DNA from: an uncultured Sutterella sp.
GTDB lineage: Bacteria; Pseudomonadota; Gammaproteobacteria; Burkholderiales; Burkholderiaceae_F
Length of the DNA: 64,000 nt
Assembly: GCA_900545335.1 (NCBI GenBank)
Contig: UQYP01000004.1
Coordinates: 1 to 64,000 of the forward strand
Direction: 5' to 3'
Position 1 is the first letter of the stretch. Each line of letters starts with the position of its first letter. Both the position numbers and the translations under genes were made by a program. Below the pieces are notes generated by a model, which was given only the letters and a program-made list of their open reading frames with translations, was not told where the DNA came from and ran no database searches. Positions 16,868 through 26,042 of this stretch are shown here, one piece after another.

Positions 16868-18775
16868 ATGGCAAAGATTATCGGTATTGACTTGGGTACG
16901 ACGAACTCAGCCGTAGCCGTCATGGAAGGTGACAAGATTCACGTGATTGAAAACAGCGAAGGCGCTCGTACGACGCCGTCCATCGTTGCCTATATGGATA
17001 ACGGTGAAGTGTTGGTGGGTGCTACTGCCAAGCGTCAGGCTGTGACCAATCCGAAAAATACGTTGTTTGCTGTCAAGCGTTTGATCGGTCGTCGTTTTGA
17101 TGATGCAGAAGTGCAGCGCGATATTTCCCTGATGCCGTTCTCGATCACCCGTGCTGAAAACGGCGATGCCTGGGTGAGCGTATTGGATGGCAAGAAGCTT
17201 GCTCCGCAACAGGTTTCTGCTGAAGTGCTTCGCAAGATGAAGCAAACGGCCGAAGACTACTTGGGTGAAACGGTGACCGAAGCCGTGATCACGGTGCCGG
17301 CCTACTTCAACGACAGTCAGCGTCAGGCTACGAAGGACGCCGGCCGTATTGCCGGTCTTGAAGTCAAACGTATTATCAATGAACCGACGGCTGCTGCTTT
17401 GGCTTTCGGTTTGGATAAGGGCGGCAAGGGCGACAAGAAGATCGCTGTCTACGACTTGGGCGGCGGCACGTTCGATATCTCCATCATTGACTTGGCTGAT
17501 GTTGACGGTGACAAACAGTTTGAAGTGCTCTCCACCAACGGTGATACGTTCCTGGGCGGCGAAGACTTTGACCAACGCATTGTTGATTACTTAATCAGCG
17601 AATTCAAGAAGGATACGGGTGTTGATCTGAGCAAAGACATCATCGCTTTGCAACGCTTGAAGGATGCTGCTGAAAAAGCCAAGATCGAATTGTCCAGCCG
17701 TCAGGAAACGGAAGTGAACTTGCCGTACATCACGGCTGATGCCACCGGTCCGAAGCACTTGAATGTGAATCTGACCCGTGCAAAATTCGAAAGCATGGTT
17801 GAAGATCTGATTGCCCGCACGATCGAACCGTGCCGCAAGGCTTTGGCTGATGCCGGCTGCGACAAGAGCGAAATCACCGACGTGATTTTGGTGGGCGGTC
17901 AGTCCCGTATGCCGAAGGTTCAGGAAACAGTGCGTGAATTCTTCGGTCAGGAACCGCGTAAAGACGTCAACCCTGATGAAGCTGTGGCAATCGGTGCTGC
18001 TATTCAAGGTTCTGTCTTGACCGGTGAACGTCACGACGTGCTTCTTTTGGACGTGACGCCGCTTACACTCGGTATCGAAACCTTGGGCGGTGTGATGACC
18101 TCCATGATTAAGCGCAACACCACCATCCCGACCAAGCACACGCAAGTGTTCTCCACGGCCGAGGATAACCAGCCGGCTGTGACCATTAAGGTTTACCAAG
18201 GTGAACGTGAAATGGCCGCCAGCAACAAGCTTTTGGGTGAATTTAACTTGGAAGGCATTGCTCCGGCTCCCCGCGGACTGCCGCAGATTGAAGTGACGTT
18301 TGATATCGATGCCAACGGTATCTTGCATGTCTCGGCTAAGGATAAGGCCACGGGCAAAGAAAACAACATCACGATTAAGGCAAGCTCGGGCTTGAGCGAA
18401 GAAGAAATTCAACGCATGGTCAACGACGCCGAAGCCAATAAGGCTGAAGATCACAAGCGCTTTGAATTGGCTCAGTCCCGCAACATCGCTGATGCCTCTA
18501 TCCATCAGGTTCAAAAGACCCTGAAGGATTTGGGCGACAAGGTTGAAGCTGCTGACCGTATGGCCTGCGAAGACGGTATCAAGAAGGTCGAAGAAGCCAT
18601 CCGCGGCGAAGATAAGGCTGCAATTGATGCTGCTGTTGAACGCTTGATGACCGCTGCTCAAAAGATCGGTGAAAAGCTCAACGCTCAGGCTCAGCAAGCT
18701 CAACAGGCTCAACCGCAGCAGCAAGCCAAGAAGGCTGACGATGATGTGGTTGACGTGGATGCCAAAGAAAAGTAA
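16868..18775 (+). CDS. dnaK: Hsp70 chaperone DnaK
   Basis: A 635-residue ATP-dependent chaperone. The actin-like ATPase domain covers about residues 1-385, with IGIDLGTTNSAVAV at the start, VITVPAYFNDSQRQATKDAG and VYDLGGGTFDISI. The linker DVTPLTLGIE leads into the substrate-binding domain, and an alpha-helical lid follows. The C-terminus is a low-complexity Gln/Ala stretch ending in DDDVVDVDAKEK. Codon use is strongly biased (AAG, GAA, CGT), as expected of a highly expressed gene. It works with the flanking grpE and dnaJ products. Confidence 0.99.
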   Translation: MAKIIGIDLGTTNSAVAVMEGDKIHVIENSEGARTTPSIVAYMDNGEVLVGATAKRQAVTNPKNTLFAVKRLIGRRFDDAEVQRDISLMPFSITRAENGDAWVSVLDGKKLAPQQVSAEVLRKMKQTAEDYLGETVTEAVITVPAYFNDSQRQATKDAGRIAGLEVKRIINEPTAAALAFGLDKGGKGDKKIAVYDLGGGTFDISIIDLADVDGDKQFEVLSTNGDTFLGGEDFDQRIVDYLISEFKKDTGVDLSKDIIALQRLKDAAEKAKIELSSRQETEVNLPYITADATGPKHLNVNLTRAKFESMVEDLIARTIEPCRKALADAGCDKSEITDVILVGGQSRMPKVQETVREFFGQEPRKDVNPDEAVAIGAAIQGSVLTGERHDVLLLDVTPLTLGIETLGGVMTSMIKRNTTIPTKHTQVFSTAEDNQPAVTIKVYQGEREMAASNKLLGEFNLEGIAPAPRGLPQIEVTFDIDANGILHVSAKDKATGKENNITIKASSGLSEEEIQRMVNDAEANKAEDHKRFELAQSRNIADASIHQVQKTLKDLGDKVEAADRMACEDGIKKVEEAIRGEDKAAIDAAVERLMTAAQKIGEKLNAQAQQAQQAQPQQQAKKADDDVVDVDAKEK

Positions 18776-18786
18776 TCCGTAAGGAT

Positions 18787-18806
18787 TTGGGGGCATATGC
18801 CCCCAA
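18787..18806 (+). other. Perfect palindromic hairpin between dnaK and dnaJ
   Basis: TTGGGGGC-ATAT-GCCCCCAA begins 12 bases after the dnaK stop. It lacks a real T run, so it may slow transcription or protect the dnaK 3' end and lower dnaJ expression rather than terminate fully. Confidence 0.6.
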
Positions 18807-18905
18807 TTCTGTTCTGAACCGGGGTCTCAAAGCGAGGTTCAAGATCGGCAGTGTTGATGACTTCCGGCTTGAACCTATCGCTTTATCGCAAAGGTAGAAA
18901 CAATA

Positions 18906-20072
18906 ATGAGCGATCGTGATTATTACGAAGTATTGGGTGTTGATAAAAACGCGAGTGCGGCCGACATTAAAAAGGCCTATCGCCGTTTAGCTATGAAGTA
19001 TCACCCCGACCGCAACAATGGGGACAAAGAGGCCGAAGCGAAGTTTAAGGAAGTCGGTGAAGCCTACGAAGTGCTGGGCGATGAGCAAAAGCGCGCGGCC
19101 TATGACCGTTTCGGCAAGGCCGGTGTCAACGGTGCTGCGGGCGGACCGGGAGCCGGGGGCTTCGGTGGTTTTGGCCCCGAAGGTTTCGCGGGCGGCTTTG
19201 GCAACATGGGCGATCTGGGCGATATTTTCAGCGAATTTTTCAATCAGGGTATGGGCGGCGGACGCCGTCAGTCACGCGCCTCTCGTGCTCAGCAAGGTGC
19301 GGATTTGCGATATGACCTGGAAATTACGCTTGAGCAGGCCGCTAAAGGCTATACGGCAGAAATCCGTGTGCCTGTTTGGGAAAAGTGTGATGTTTGTGAC
19401 GGAACGGGAAGCCGCTCTAAGTCCAAACCTACCACATGCCCGCACTGTAACGGTACCGGTATGATCTATGCCAAACAGGGCTTTTTCTCCGTTCAGCAAA
19501 CCTGTCCCTACTGTCACGGCACCGGCACTGTGATTTCTGATCCTTGCCCCAACTGTGACGGCACGGGCTTTAAGAAAGTTATGAAGACCCTGGAAGTGAA
19601 GATTCCTGCCGGTATTAATGCCGGTCAGCGTGTTCGCTTGCAGGGAAAGGGTCAGCCAGGTAAAAATGGTGGACCTGCCGGTGACTTGTATGTAGAAATC
19701 AGCATCAAGCCCCATGAAATTTTCCAGCGTGACGGCGATGATCTGCATGTCGAACTGCCGATTTCGTTTGTGACAGCTGCTTTAGGCGGTGATGTGGATG
19801 TGCCGGTGCTTGACGGCGAAACCCGCATCACGATTCCCGAAGGCACACAAAACGGCAAGGTTTTGCGTATTCGCGGCAAGGGTATCAAGAGTCTGCGCTC
19901 AGGTTACATGGGCGATCTTTATATCCATGTGTTTGTGGAAACGCCGGTCAATCTGACACAAAAACAAAAAGATCTTTTGCGTCAGTTCGATGAAACGCTT
20001 TCCAAGCACGGTGAAAAACATTCTCCGAAGCACGAAAGCTTCATGGATAAAATGAAGGATCTTTTCAGCTAA
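18906..20072 (+). CDS. dnaJ: Co-chaperone DnaJ
   Basis: A 388-residue type I Hsp40 that delivers clients to DnaK and stimulates its ATPase. The J domain spans residues 5-70 with HPD at 33-35. A Gly/Phe-rich region lies at about 77-125. Four CXXCXGXG-type zinc motifs begin at residues 161, 178, 200 and 214; the last two read CPYCHGTG and CPNCDGTG. The C-terminal client-binding domains follow. All features of functional DnaJ are present. It ends the heat-shock operon at a terminator. Confidence 0.98.
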   Translation: MSDRDYYEVLGVDKNASAADIKKAYRRLAMKYHPDRNNGDKEAEAKFKEVGEAYEVLGDEQKRAAYDRFGKAGVNGAAGGPGAGGFGGFGPEGFAGGFGNMGDLGDIFSEFFNQGMGGGRRQSRASRAQQGADLRYDLEITLEQAAKGYTAEIRVPVWEKCDVCDGTGSRSKSKPTTCPHCNGTGMIYAKQGFFSVQQTCPYCHGTGTVISDPCPNCDGTGFKKVMKTLEVKIPAGINAGQRVRLQGKGQPGKNGGPAGDLYVEISIKPHEIFQRDGDDLHVELPISFVTAALGGDVDVPVLDGETRITIPEGTQNGKVLRIRGKGIKSLRSGYMGDLYIHVFVETPVNLTQKQKDLLRQFDETLSKHGEKHSPKHESFMDKMKDLFS

Positions 20073-20091
20073 GAATTTTGATGTCTGAATC

Positions 20092-20120
20092 ATGGCTCTC
20101 AGTGTTTTGGGAGCCATTTC
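20092..20120 (+). terminator. Terminator of the heat-shock operon
   Basis: Stem ATGGCTC (20092-20098) / GAGCCAT (20111-20117) is followed by a T-rich tract. It overlaps the 3' end of the convergent PAP2 gene. Confidence 0.7.
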
Positions 20121-20629
20121 TTTTTTCTGTAGGCTATCTGATAGCCTATCAGGCCGAACAAAGTTCCGAGAAGGGCGCCCGCAATAACATCCGTCGGGTA
20201 ATGCACAAAAAGATACAGGCGCGAAAAACCCATCAAAAAAGCTAATACCAGTGCCCAAAGCCCTGCTTTTTTATGACAAAGCAATAAGGCAACGGCTGCG
20301 GCAAAGGCAGCAGCCGTGTGACCTGATGGAAAAGAATGATCGCTCAGGCACGCCAATAACATGTCTTCAGGAACATTAATGCCGCACGGCCGTTCTCTGC
20401 CTACCAGCGGTTTAAGTATCAGATTAACAGCAACAAAGTCGATTGCTAAGGCAAAACTGACAGCCAAACCTGAACGCCTGAAACCGGCAAGAATTAAAAG
20501 CAATGCTGCCAATGCAATCCAAATTGCGCCAAAATTGCCCAGCGATGAGATAAAAAGCATCAGATGATCGAGAGAATCACTGCGCAATGACTGAATAAAA
20601 TGAAGAACACTCAGTTCCATAGAAGCCAT
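20099..20629 (-). CDS. PAP2-family membrane phosphatase
   Basis: A 176-residue membrane protein with about five spans and the three phosphatase motifs: KPLVGRERPCG (K-X6-RP), SFPSGHTAA (PSGH), and SRLYLFVHYPTDVIAG (SR-X5-H-X3-D). Such proteins dephosphorylate lipid pyrophosphates such as undecaprenyl-PP, or phosphatidyl-glycerophosphate, on the periplasmic face. The short length and motif spacing are closest to BcrC/UppP-type enzymes, but the substrate is not certain. The gene converges on dnaJ. Confidence 0.88.
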   Translation of the reverse strand: MASMELSVLHFIQSLRSDSLDHLMLFISSLGNFGAIWIALAALLLILAGFRRSGLAVSFALAIDFVAVNLILKPLVGRERPCGINVPEDMLLACLSDHSFPSGHTAAAFAAAVALLLCHKKAGLWALVLAFLMGFSRLYLFVHYPTDVIAGALLGTLFGLIGYQIAYRKKKWLPKH

Positions 20630-20685
20630 AAAAAGAAAGCCACTTTTCTAGGATAGCGGAAAAGTGGCTCAAAGCAAAACGCTCT

Positions 20686-21639
20686 TTAATTTTTCTCCGG
20701 TTTCGGAAGAATCCGATCGAGATGCTTAACAAAGAGAATCGCAACGTAACTGATAATGCAGGTGGCAATAATCAGCTCAACGTGGGCGAGCATTCTTAAT
20801 TCCCACGCATAAAATGCACCGACTTCATATTGCCCGACCAAATTGCTCATTTTATAGAGCGCTGTTGCACCGATTGCCAAGGGGAAAGTAAAGGCGGCGT
20901 AGCCCGGAGAAAAGGGCAGTCGAAGAAGCTTAAAAAGCGATAGATAAATGACAACGGTCATCAGCACCGCAATGCCCAAGAGCACTGCACAAAGAAGAGG
21001 CGAGGGATCCTTGACCACGGTCAGGAGCCCTGCCAATGACAGGCTGGCTGGAGCCGCCAAAATAGCAATGGTGGGCTTGGCCGCATCAGGAACCTGAGCG
21101 TAAAACATGAAGCGGTAAATCATGGCCGGAAGCATCACGGCATAAGAAACGATGCCGATTGTCAGAAGTATTTGAGCAAAGCCGTACCACTCAGGCGTCG
21201 GACAAGCGACGTCAGCCACAATAATGCCCACGGGCGGAATAAACCAGCTCGGTACCATATGTTCGATTTTGCGCTCTTTAAGACGGAAAACAATAAAAGC
21301 ACATAAAAAGAGTAGGTGCACAATGACAGCTGCCAGCCAAAGGTATTCACCGACCGTGGGGAAATAATTTCCGACCGCTTTTGAGACAACCATTGTGGCC
21401 ATCGCAAAAGTCGGGACGATACTGCCTAAGACCGGATGCCTTAAATCAGTAATCAGCGTGTCGACATGGAAAACAAAGCGGGTTAAAAGCAGACTCAATA
21501 AGATAACGGCAATGCCTGCACCGATCAGCTGCCCCCAGCCGTTTAAGGCAAGAGCATTTTCCATTGACCAGCCGAGACTTGAAATACCCAAGGCAAGACC
21601 CGCAACAGGAGTGGGGAGAGCGCGAACGCGTTTAATCAT
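20686..21639 (-). CDS. TDT-family transporter (TehA/Mae1-like)
   Basis: A 317-residue membrane protein with about ten hydrophobic spans, of the tellurite-resistance/dicarboxylate transporter family. The N-terminal LPTPVAGLALGISSLGW, PTFAMATMVVSKAVGNYFP and the FIVFRLKERKIEHMVPSWF-like loop fit this family, whose members carry dicarboxylates, sulfite or anions by a SLAC1-like fold. No tellurite genes are nearby, so an anion or dicarboxylate role is more likely. It stands alone between the PAP2 gene and dinB on the same strand. Confidence 0.83.
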   Translation of the reverse strand: MIKRVRALPTPVAGLALGISSLGWSMENALALNGWGQLIGAGIAVILLSLLLTRFVFHVDTLITDLRHPVLGSIVPTFAMATMVVSKAVGNYFPTVGEYLWLAAVIVHLLFLCAFIVFRLKERKIEHMVPSWFIPPVGIIVADVACPTPEWYGFAQILLTIGIVSYAVMLPAMIYRFMFYAQVPDAAKPTIAILAAPASLSLAGLLTVVKDPSPLLCAVLLGIAVLMTVVIYLSLFKLLRLPFSPGYAAFTFPLAIGATALYKMSNLVGQYEVGAFYAWELRMLAHVELIIATCIISYVAILFVKHLDRILPKPEKN

Positions 21640-21684
21640 AAGAGGATAGGGTTGAAATTAAAGGTCGGGCGATTATATCATCAG

Positions 21685-22767
21685 CTAATCAAACAAACTC
21701 ATTTGTTCGGTGAGCTCACCGGCTCTCACTTCCTGCTCGGTTTTTGAAACACTTAAACCTAAAAGTCTGATGCCGGTTGCAGGCAGACTGACAGATGCGA
21801 GGAGCTTTTGCGCTAAAACTCTGACGGTATCGGCTTCATCCAGATATTGAGATCCGCTTGAGCTGCGGGTAAGAGTCGTAAAGTCAGGAAAGCGGACCTT
21901 CAGCGTTAAACGTTTGCCTTTAAAACTGCTGCGGTTGACTCGTCTGACCAATTCGGTAATCACTTCTTCGAGCGCTTCATCAATGGCCTTTCCGCGAATA
22001 TCCCTTCCGAAAGTTTCTTCGCACCCTACGGACTTACGTTCCCTGTGAGTCGTCACTTTCCGGTCATCAATGCCTCTGACAAAGTTGTAGTATGTCAGTC
22101 CCGCCTTTCCGAAGAGTTCTGTCAGTCGCGCAAGACTCATTGCACGGAGTTCGGAAGCTGTATTGATGCCTAAAGCGTGCAGCCGTTTGGCTGTGGCCGG
22201 TCCCACGCCCCAAAAAGCTTCGATCGGAAGCTTGTCAATAAAATCGATCGCCTGATCGGGATGAATCACGCAAAGACCGTCCGGTTTTCTGTAGTCGCTT
22301 GCAATTTTTGCCAAAAATTTGTTGTAACTGACGCCGGCGCTTGCAATGAGCCCCAGCTCTTCACGAATGTCTCTTTTAATGAGTTTGGCAATCTCCAGCC
22401 CCGTTTGGGCTCCGATTTTATTGACCGTGACATCCAAATATGCTTCATCAATGGACACCGGTTCTATGACATCGGTGTAGCGCTCAAAAATTTCCCGCAC
22501 CCGACGTGATACCGCCTGATAGTGCTTCATACGGGAGTGCACAAAAATGAGCTGCGGGCAAAGCTCCCGGGCTTTGGCTGAAGGCATGGCCGAATGCACG
22601 CCGAATTTTCTAGCCTCATAGCTTGCAGTGGCGACCACGCCGCGCGCGCCCGCATGTCCGACGGCAATCGGTTTGCCGCGAAGCGCCGGGTGATCCCGCT
22701 GTTCAACGGAAGCGAAAAAGGCATCCATGTCAACGTGAATGATTTTTCTGTAGTGTTTTTCGGTCAT
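21685..22767 (-). CDS. dinB: DNA polymerase IV
   Basis: A 360-residue Y-family translesion polymerase. Catalytic acids are visible in HVDMDAFFASVEQRD (D13 and D15) and VSIDEAYLDVT (about residues 102-112), followed by the little-finger domain. It ends with QMSLFD, a canonical beta-clamp-binding peptide. No LexA box was seen upstream in the short gap to brnQ. Length is normal for DinB. Confidence 0.96.
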   Translation of the reverse strand: MTEKHYRKIIHVDMDAFFASVEQRDHPALRGKPIAVGHAGARGVVATASYEARKFGVHSAMPSAKARELCPQLIFVHSRMKHYQAVSRRVREIFERYTDVIEPVSIDEAYLDVTVNKIGAQTGLEIAKLIKRDIREELGLIASAGVSYNKFLAKIASDYRKPDGLCVIHPDQAIDFIDKLPIEAFWGVGPATAKRLHALGINTASELRAMSLARLTELFGKAGLTYYNFVRGIDDRKVTTHRERKSVGCEETFGRDIRGKAIDEALEEVITELVRRVNRSSFKGKRLTLKVRFPDFTTLTRSSSGSQYLDEADTVRVLAQKLLASVSLPATGIRLLGLSVSKTEQEVRAGELTEQMSLFD

Positions 22768-22876
22768 AGCAGGACTATTTTAGAGGAAGCACTCTTTCGT
22801 TCGCTCCGAAAAGTGGGGAAATTTGTTAAAGTGTCAGGCCTTTGTTGATATACGCATTTTCTCTCATCTCAGTTCT

Positions 22877-24199
22877 ATGAATAGTTTTACTTTTAATCAG
22901 CGTTTGCTTTTGGGCCTCACACTTTTTTCGATGTTTTTCGGAGCAGGCAATCTGATCTTTCCTCCGTATTTGGGATCACTTGCCGGCGTAGATATGCCTT
23001 GGGCCATGGCAGGTTTTGCCATTACGGCTGTGTGTTTCCCGATTCTGGGCGTGATGACCGTAGCCCGCTCGGGCGGCTTGATGATGCTCGCAACACGAGT
23101 GCACCCGCAGTTTGCCTTTATTTTTACGCTGCTCATTTACCTCTCGATCGGCCCTTGTGTGGCGATTCCCCGAACGGCGAGCACTTCATTTGAAATGGCT
23201 CTGGCGCCTTTGTTTGCAGGCAATAGCGAACCTTTCTTTCTGGGTTTTACCCCTCTTGTTTGTGCGCAGTTTGTCTATTCGGTGTGCTTTTTTGCCCTGG
23301 CCGGCCTTATGGCGTTAAAGCCCGAGAAGCTCACGCAGCGCTTGGGCAAGTTTACTTCACCCGCACTCATCATCATGATTGCGCTCTTGTTTGTGGCCTG
23401 TCTTTTCAATCCGATTGCGGGCTACGGGCTGGCTTTGCCTCCTTATGACATCAATGCCTTTGTTCGGGGATTCCTTGAAGGCTACCAGACAATGGATACG
23501 CTTGCGGCGCTCAACTTCGGTTTGATCATTGCTTTAAATATTCAGGCGCTGGGGGTGAACAATACTGAAGGTGTTGTGAAAGAAACGGTGAAGGCCGGGT
23601 TAATTGCAGGCTTTTTCCTGATCACGATTTATTTAGCTCTCGCTCACATTGGAGCCACCGTAGGCGGTGCGGGTCTTATTACGGAAAACGGTGCACAGAC
23701 GCTTACTTCTGTTGCCCAAATTCAATTTGGATCGGCCGGTATTCTCCTTTTGGGAATGATCTTTTTTGTTGCTTGTCTTAACACCTGCGTGGGTTTGCTG
23801 TCGTGCTGCAGCGACTATTTCACCAAAGTCTTTCCGGCATTGTCCTACCGCGGCTGGCTCTTGGTTTTTGTGGTTTGCAGCATGGTGGTTTCTAATGCCG
23901 GCCTGACTTTAATTTTAAAATTGTCCATTCCGGTGCTGATGGCCATTTATCCGGTGGCCTTAATGCTGATTATTTTGGGGCTCACACACCACTTTAATCA
24001 GAACTACTCCAAAGTCTATCCATTGACCATTACGTTCACAGCAATCGTCAGTATTGCCGGAGCGATTAAGGATATCGGTTGGGAAATCCCAATTTTGTCG
24101 CATTTACCGTTCTATTCAATTGGACTTGAATGGATTACACCGGCATTAATCGGTTGGGTTATCGGAATTTTTTACTCCAAGCGCCCGCTGGAGTTTTAA
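22877..24199 (+). CDS. brnQ: Branched-chain amino acid carrier BrnQ
   Basis: This 440-residue LIVCS-family sodium-coupled carrier imports leucine, isoleucine and valine. The N-terminus LLLGLTLFSMFFGAGNLIFP is the family hallmark, and about 12 spans follow. Conserved GPCVAIPRTASTSFE and NTEGVVKETVKAG are present. The ATG at 22877 was chosen over the in-frame TTG at 22823 because the family signature starts ten residues later, although no strong ribosome site precedes either. It is divergent from dinB and fits an amino-acid-consuming lifestyle. Confidence 0.94.
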   Translation: MNSFTFNQRLLLGLTLFSMFFGAGNLIFPPYLGSLAGVDMPWAMAGFAITAVCFPILGVMTVARSGGLMMLATRVHPQFAFIFTLLIYLSIGPCVAIPRTASTSFEMALAPLFAGNSEPFFLGFTPLVCAQFVYSVCFFALAGLMALKPEKLTQRLGKFTSPALIIMIALLFVACLFNPIAGYGLALPPYDINAFVRGFLEGYQTMDTLAALNFGLIIALNIQALGVNNTEGVVKETVKAGLIAGFFLITIYLALAHIGATVGGAGLITENGAQTLTSVAQIQFGSAGILLLGMIFFVACLNTCVGLLSCCSDYFTKVFPALSYRGWLLVFVVCSMVVSNAGLTLILKLSIPVLMAIYPVALMLIILGLTHHFNQNYSKVYPLTITFTAIVSIAGAIKDIGWEIPILSHLPFYSIGLEWITPALIGWVIGIFYSKRPLEF

Positions 24200-24253
24200 C
24201 AGAAATTTCGTACGCGGCCGCTATAATGGCGGCTCGTTTTTTAGGAATTTAAA

Positions 24254-24844
24254 GTGCAGTTATTGGAGATTTTCGGCATTGCCGTTGCTTTGTCGGTTGA
24301 TGCCATGGTGGTCGCTCTTTGTTGGGGAGCTGTTCAACCGAAAGTTAAAGTTTCTCATGTTCTGAAATTTTCGATTGTTTTCGGAGGATTTCAGGCGCTG
24401 ATGCCTACCTTGGGTTGGTTGGCCGGCGGTGCGCTCTACAGCCTCATCAATCAATGGGATCATTGGATTGCTTTTGCGTTATTGGTGTTTGTCTCTTTCT
24501 CAATGGTTCGCGAAGCTTTTGAAAAAGAAGATGAAAACGGGGAATGTGAGTGCCGCTCAATGGGTTCCGATATTGCTTGGGGAAAGCTTGCTATGTTGGC
24601 TGTGGCAACGAGTTTGGATGCCCTTGCAGTAGGCTTTTCTTTTGCCATGATCTCAACGCCCATTGCTTTGCCCGCTGTCATTATCGGTGTGGTTTGTGCC
24701 ATTCTGACGGCACTGGCCATGATGGCGGCACGGGTGTTGTCTGAAAAAGCCGCTCGTCACAGTAAAAAACTTTCTCTGCTCGGAGCGGCTGTCTTATTTT
24801 TAATCGGCTTGCGAATTTTATTTGAGCACGGCGTCTTTGCTTAG
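24254..24844 (+). CDS. mntP: Manganese efflux pump MntP
   Basis: A 196-residue membrane protein with six hydrophobic helices in two inverted repeats. Each repeat carries the conserved acidic motif (ALSVDAMVVAL near residue 16 and ATSLDALAVGFS near 120), as in MntP/YebN, which exports Mn2+. The start is GTG at 24254 with AGGA seven bases upstream. A possible -10 TATAAT lies near 24221. Only 54 bases separate it from brnQ, too few for the yybP-ykoY manganese riboswitch often found before mntP. Its stop overlaps the convergent asparaginase gene by four bases. Confidence 0.92.
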   Translation: MQLLEIFGIAVALSVDAMVVALCWGAVQPKVKVSHVLKFSIVFGGFQALMPTLGWLAGGALYSLINQWDHWIAFALLVFVSFSMVREAFEKEDENGECECRSMGSDIAWGKLAMLAVATSLDALAVGFSFAMISTPIALPAVIIGVVCAILTALAMMAARVLSEKAARHSKKLSLLGAAVLFLIGLRILFEHGVFA

Positions 24845-25845
24845 TACTCTTCAAACATTTCACGTAAGGCATCTACTTCGGTGATGCCTTTTTTCAATGC
24901 AAGCTGCAAAAGAACTCTGGCTTTCACAGCCGAGAGATTCCAGGAGGAAATCAACCCTGCCTCTTCCCATTCACTTAAGCCGTTAAAAACGGGACCCGTG
25001 AAAACCCGGGAACTGCGGATAACGCGCACGCCCTGAGCACTGGCTCGAGCCAAACCGGGAAGTACTTTTTCAGGAATGCAGCCGTTGCCGAGACCGGCAA
25101 AAACGATTCCTTTCGCACCGATTGCAACGGCTGCGTCAACGAGTTTATCGTCATCGTCAGCGTGAGAAATCAAAATGTCGACTCGTGGGAAGGATTCATC
25201 TTCATCAAAGTCTTTGACAGTGAAGGGGGTTGCCATAGTGTGCGGACGGGTGGGGCGGTTGTAGTACATCACAGCATTGTCGATCACCACACCTAATTCA
25301 CCGGTGTTAAGCCCTGAGAAGGTAGCGACATTTGTGGTGTTCGTCTTTGTACTGAATCGGGCGCTTCCGATGGTGTTATTTAAGACCATCAGGACACCCA
25401 GACCGCGGGATTTTTCACTGATGGCGACCTGGAAAGCGTTGTAGAGATTTAAGATGCCGTCAGCTGACAGGGCGGTAGCAGGCCGCATGGCTCCGGTGAT
25501 GACGACAGGCTTTTCTGTCTTAAGAATTAAGTGAAGGAAGTAAGCCGTCTCTTCCATGGTATCGGTTCCATGGGTAATGACAATTGCATCAACATCTTCA
25601 CGATCAGCAGCAGCCTGAACGCTTCTGGCGAGTTTGAGCCAAATTTCTGAGGTCATTGAGCTCGAATCAACGTGACTGACTGCTTCCTGTTCGAGTTCAA
25701 TTTTGTCCTTCAGATCGGGCAGTTGATCTAAAAGGGCATTGATGGAGAGCTGTCCCAAACGGTAACCTGTCGTTTGGGTGGAAGATTCACCGGAACTCAC
25801 AATTGTTCCGCCGGTGGACATTAAAACAACTTTCTTTTTAGCCAT
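24841..25845 (-). CDS. L-asparaginase, type II-like sequence without signal peptide
   Basis: A 334-residue enzyme that hydrolyses asparagine to aspartate and ammonia. Both catalytic threonine motifs are clear: STGGTIVSSG near residues 10-19 and ITHGTDTMEETAYFL at about 97-110. The C-terminal RSSRVFTGPV and KARVLLQLAL complete the family pattern. It resembles periplasmic type II AnsB throughout, but no signal peptide is present from either possible start, so it should be cytoplasmic. The ATG at 25845 has GGGGAAAG upstream. Aspartate produced here could feed fumarate and succinate formation. Confidence 0.93.
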   Translation of the reverse strand: MAKKKVVLMSTGGTIVSSGESSTQTTGYRLGQLSINALLDQLPDLKDKIELEQEAVSHVDSSSMTSEIWLKLARSVQAAADREDVDAIVITHGTDTMEETAYFLHLILKTEKPVVITGAMRPATALSADGILNLYNAFQVAISEKSRGLGVLMVLNNTIGSARFSTKTNTTNVATFSGLNTGELGVVIDNAVMYYNRPTRPHTMATPFTVKDFDEDESFPRVDILISHADDDDKLVDAAVAIGAKGIVFAGLGNGCIPEKVLPGLARASAQGVRVIRSSRVFTGPVFNGLSEWEEAGLISSWNLSAVKARVLLQLALKKGITEVDALREMFEEY

Positions 25846-25969
25846 GGACTTTCCCCATAAGAAAACGTGTTTCGTATTATGCCAAAAGAACGATTGTTTC
25901 CTGAGGAAAAATTTGCAAAACGCTATAGCTAACATTTTGAAAATGCGTTAAAATAGCGCGAATTTTCGT

Positions 25970-26011
25970 GAAACCCCTCGGGGTTTCGTTTTTTATTGTG
26001 GCATTTGCCAC
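25970..26011 (+). promoter_or_regulatory. Tandem leader hairpins of rpsP, the first terminator-like
   Basis: Hairpin GAAACCCC-TC-GGGGTTTC (25970-25987) followed by GTTTTTT has the form of an intrinsic terminator on the plus strand. No plus-strand gene close upstream needs it. A second hairpin GTGGC-ATTT-GCCAC lies at 25998-26011. Together they may form an attenuating leader for rpsP. Confidence 0.5.
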
Positions 26012-26042
26012 GTTTACTTAATAGACACAAGAGGTAAATTAA

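Noticed and set aside
17591..18796. 401-codon open frame on the minus strand opposite dnaK
   Set aside because: It mirrors the biased codon use of dnaK, has no ribosome site and resembles no protein family.
24200..24253. yybP-ykoY manganese riboswitch before mntP
   Set aside because: Only 54 bases separate brnQ and mntP, too short, and no matching structure is present.
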